From positions 1 to 6,700 of the forward strand of contig JAAZGM010000234.1 in assembly GCA_012511245.1 (NCBI GenBank): a stretch of 6,700 bases of DNA, in the 5' to 3' direction. Every line of letters begins with the position of its first letter. Position 1 is the stretch's first letter. A program made the position numbers and the translations under genes. The notes under the pieces are model-generated. The model made no database searches. It saw only the letters and a list, made by a program, of their open reading frames with translations, and was not told where the DNA came from. The DNA comes from Methanomicrobiales archaeon. Lineage in GTDB: Archaea; Halobacteriota; Methanomicrobia; Methanomicrobiales; Methanoculleaceae. This document shows, in pieces, positions 6,011 through 6,700 of the stretch.

Positions 6011-6579
6011 AGATCGTCGGGGTGGGATGCGGCCCCGGCATGCTGACTGTGGAAGCGGCAACGGCCATCGCGGGCGCATCTCTTCTCTATGGATCCACAC
6101 GGGCGATTGAACTCGCTCGCGATGTCATCCCGATGGGATGTGAGACTCACGTGATTGCGGATTACCGGAGCCTCCGCTCCCTCCCTGATCATGCGGTCGT
6201 CCTCTCGACCGGGGATCCGATGCTTGCAGGGCTCGGCTACCTCCCGGGCGAGGTGATTCCCGGGATATCCTCTCTCCAGGTCGCGTTCGCCCGCCTGAAG
6301 GTTCCTCTGGCACGGGCGGCGGTTATCTCCGCCCACGGGAAGGATCACGCCCGGGCGGTTGCCGGTGCCCGGGAAGAGGTCGTGCGCGGCAAGGTCGTCT
6401 TCCTTGTCGCCGATCCGGTCTTTGATGTCGGGGCGCTCGCGGCCGCCCTCCCACCGGGCACCCGGATCGCCGTCTGCGAAGATCTCGGTTACCAGGAGGA
6501 ACGGATCGCCCTCGGGACGGCGGCACAACCCCCGGTGCCCCGGGGCGATCTCTATGTGGTAGTGGTCGGGGAGTTTTAG
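6007..6579 (+). CDS. cbiE: Cobalt-precorrin-7 C5-methyltransferase CbiE
   Basis: CbiE methylates C5 of cobalt-precorrin-7, working next to CbiT, which handles C15. The 190-residue protein is a small class III methyltransferase with GVGCGPGMLT at residues 5-14, LLYGSTRAIEL at 26-36, LSTGDPMLAGLG at 66-77, IPGISSLQVAFARL at 84-97 and SAHGKD at 108-113. Length matches stand-alone CbiE proteins (190-210), and there is no fused CbiT domain as in CobL. The ATG overlaps the cbiD stop by 4 bp (ATGA), and a G-rich run (GGGGA) lies about six bases upstream. It is the last gene of the operon. Its TAG is followed after ten bases by a stem-loop. Confidence 0.93.
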   Translation: MKIVGVGCGPGMLTVEAATAIAGASLLYGSTRAIELARDVIPMGCETHVIADYRSLRSLPDHAVVLSTGDPMLAGLGYLPGEVIPGISSLQVAFARLKVPLARAAVISAHGKDHARAVAGAREEVVRGKVVFLVADPVFDVGALAAALPPGTRIAVCEDLGYQEERIALGTAAQPPVPRGDLYVVVVGEF

Positions 6580-6589
6580 GATCAGGATA

Positions 6590-6627
6590 GGGCTAATCCC
6601 CGCCATTTCAATGGTGGGATACAGCCC
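6590..6627 (+). other. Strong stem-loop just after cbiE (3' end structure or mobile-element remnant)
   Basis: Outer arms GGGCT (6590-6594) and AGCCC (6623-6627) pair perfectly. Inner arms CCCGCCAT (6599-6606) and ATGGTGGG (6611-6618) pair over eight bases with one G-U and a four-base loop, TTCA. A further A-T/T-A pair is possible if C6598 bulges out. A small internal loop joins the two helices. No T-run follows, so it is not a classic terminator. It could mark or protect the 3' end of the cbi message. Confidence 0.6.
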
Positions 6628-6630
6628 GTC

Positions 6631-6646
6631 TACAGGAGATACAGGA
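6631..6646 (+). repeat. Short direct repeat, TACAGGA twice
   Basis: TACAGGA occurs at 6631-6637 and 6640-6646, a nine-base period, in the non-coding tail after the stem-loop. Function unknown. Confidence 0.5.
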
Positions 6647-6658
6647 ACGTATAGATAC

Positions 6659-6674
6659 CCATGATATCCATGAT
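6659..6674 (+). repeat. Short direct repeat, CCATGAT twice
   Basis: CCATGAT occurs at 6659-6665 and 6668-6674, again with a nine-base period. The segment is partly palindromic around GATATC. No gene is visible between 6580 and the window end on either strand. Confidence 0.5.
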
Positions 6675-6700
6675 CTAAGAACCCTGGAAATGGTGTAACC

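Noticed and set aside
6590..6640. Classic intrinsic terminator after cbiE
   Set aside because: The hairpin is strong but the bases after it are mixed, with no T-run, so termination cannot be claimed from sequence.
6611..6664. Tiny plus-strand frame starting at ATG 6611 (17 residues)
   Set aside because: Its start lies in the 3' arm of the stem-loop, it has no ribosome site, and the peptide has no recognisable features.
6611..6700. Minus-strand frame open from the right edge, possible end of a convergent gene
   Set aside because: About 30 codons are open to a TGA near 6611, but the translation is unremarkable and too short to support a gene.

Overview
The window is GC-rich archaeal DNA, most likely from a methanogen of the Methanomicrobiales (Methanoculleus-like). 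This is inferred from three things: the gene content (archaeal lipid reductase plus an anaerobic cobamide pathway), archaeal TATA-type promoter sequences in the only real intergenic gap, and strong GGAGGTG-type ribosome binding sites. The genus is a guess from style and gene content, not a database match.

Layout. Positions 1-753 on the minus strand hold two overlapping genes: a small 2x[4Fe-4S] ferredoxin, followed by the N-terminal half of a geranylgeranyl reductase family flavoprotein that runs off the left edge. Together they look like the ferredoxin-driven saturation step of archaeal membrane lipids. A gap of about 155 bp (754-908) separates this pair from a divergent operon and carries candidate promoters for both directions. 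From 909 to 6579 on the plus strand, eight genes are packed without a single intergenic base: cbiT, cbiL, cbiF, cbiG, cbiH, cbiC, cbiD and cbiE. The final 121 bp (6580-6700) is non-coding as far as I can see. It holds a strong stem-loop and two pairs of short tandem repeats.

How the genes work together. The operon encodes most of the cobalt-early (anaerobic) corrin ring pathway, from cobalt-factor II towards cobyrinic acid. CbiL methylates C20, CbiH methylates C17 and contracts the ring, CbiF methylates C11, CbiG opens the lactone and releases acetaldehyde, CbiD methylates C1, CbiE methylates C5, CbiT methylates C15 and decarboxylates the C12 acetate, and CbiC moves the C11 methyl to C12. The precorrin-6A reductase (CbiJ), the cobalt chelatase (CbiX/CbiK) and the amidase and assembly genes are not in the window. 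In methanogens the product supports corrinoid methyltransferases, including the Mtr complex.

Novelty. I do not see an undescribed system here; this is a recognisable biosynthetic operon. The points most worth a second look are a CbiC whose usual catalytic histidine position appears to be valine, the end-to-end overlapping architecture, the absence of cbiJ, and the stem-loop after cbiE, which loosely resembles an IS200/IS605-type end.
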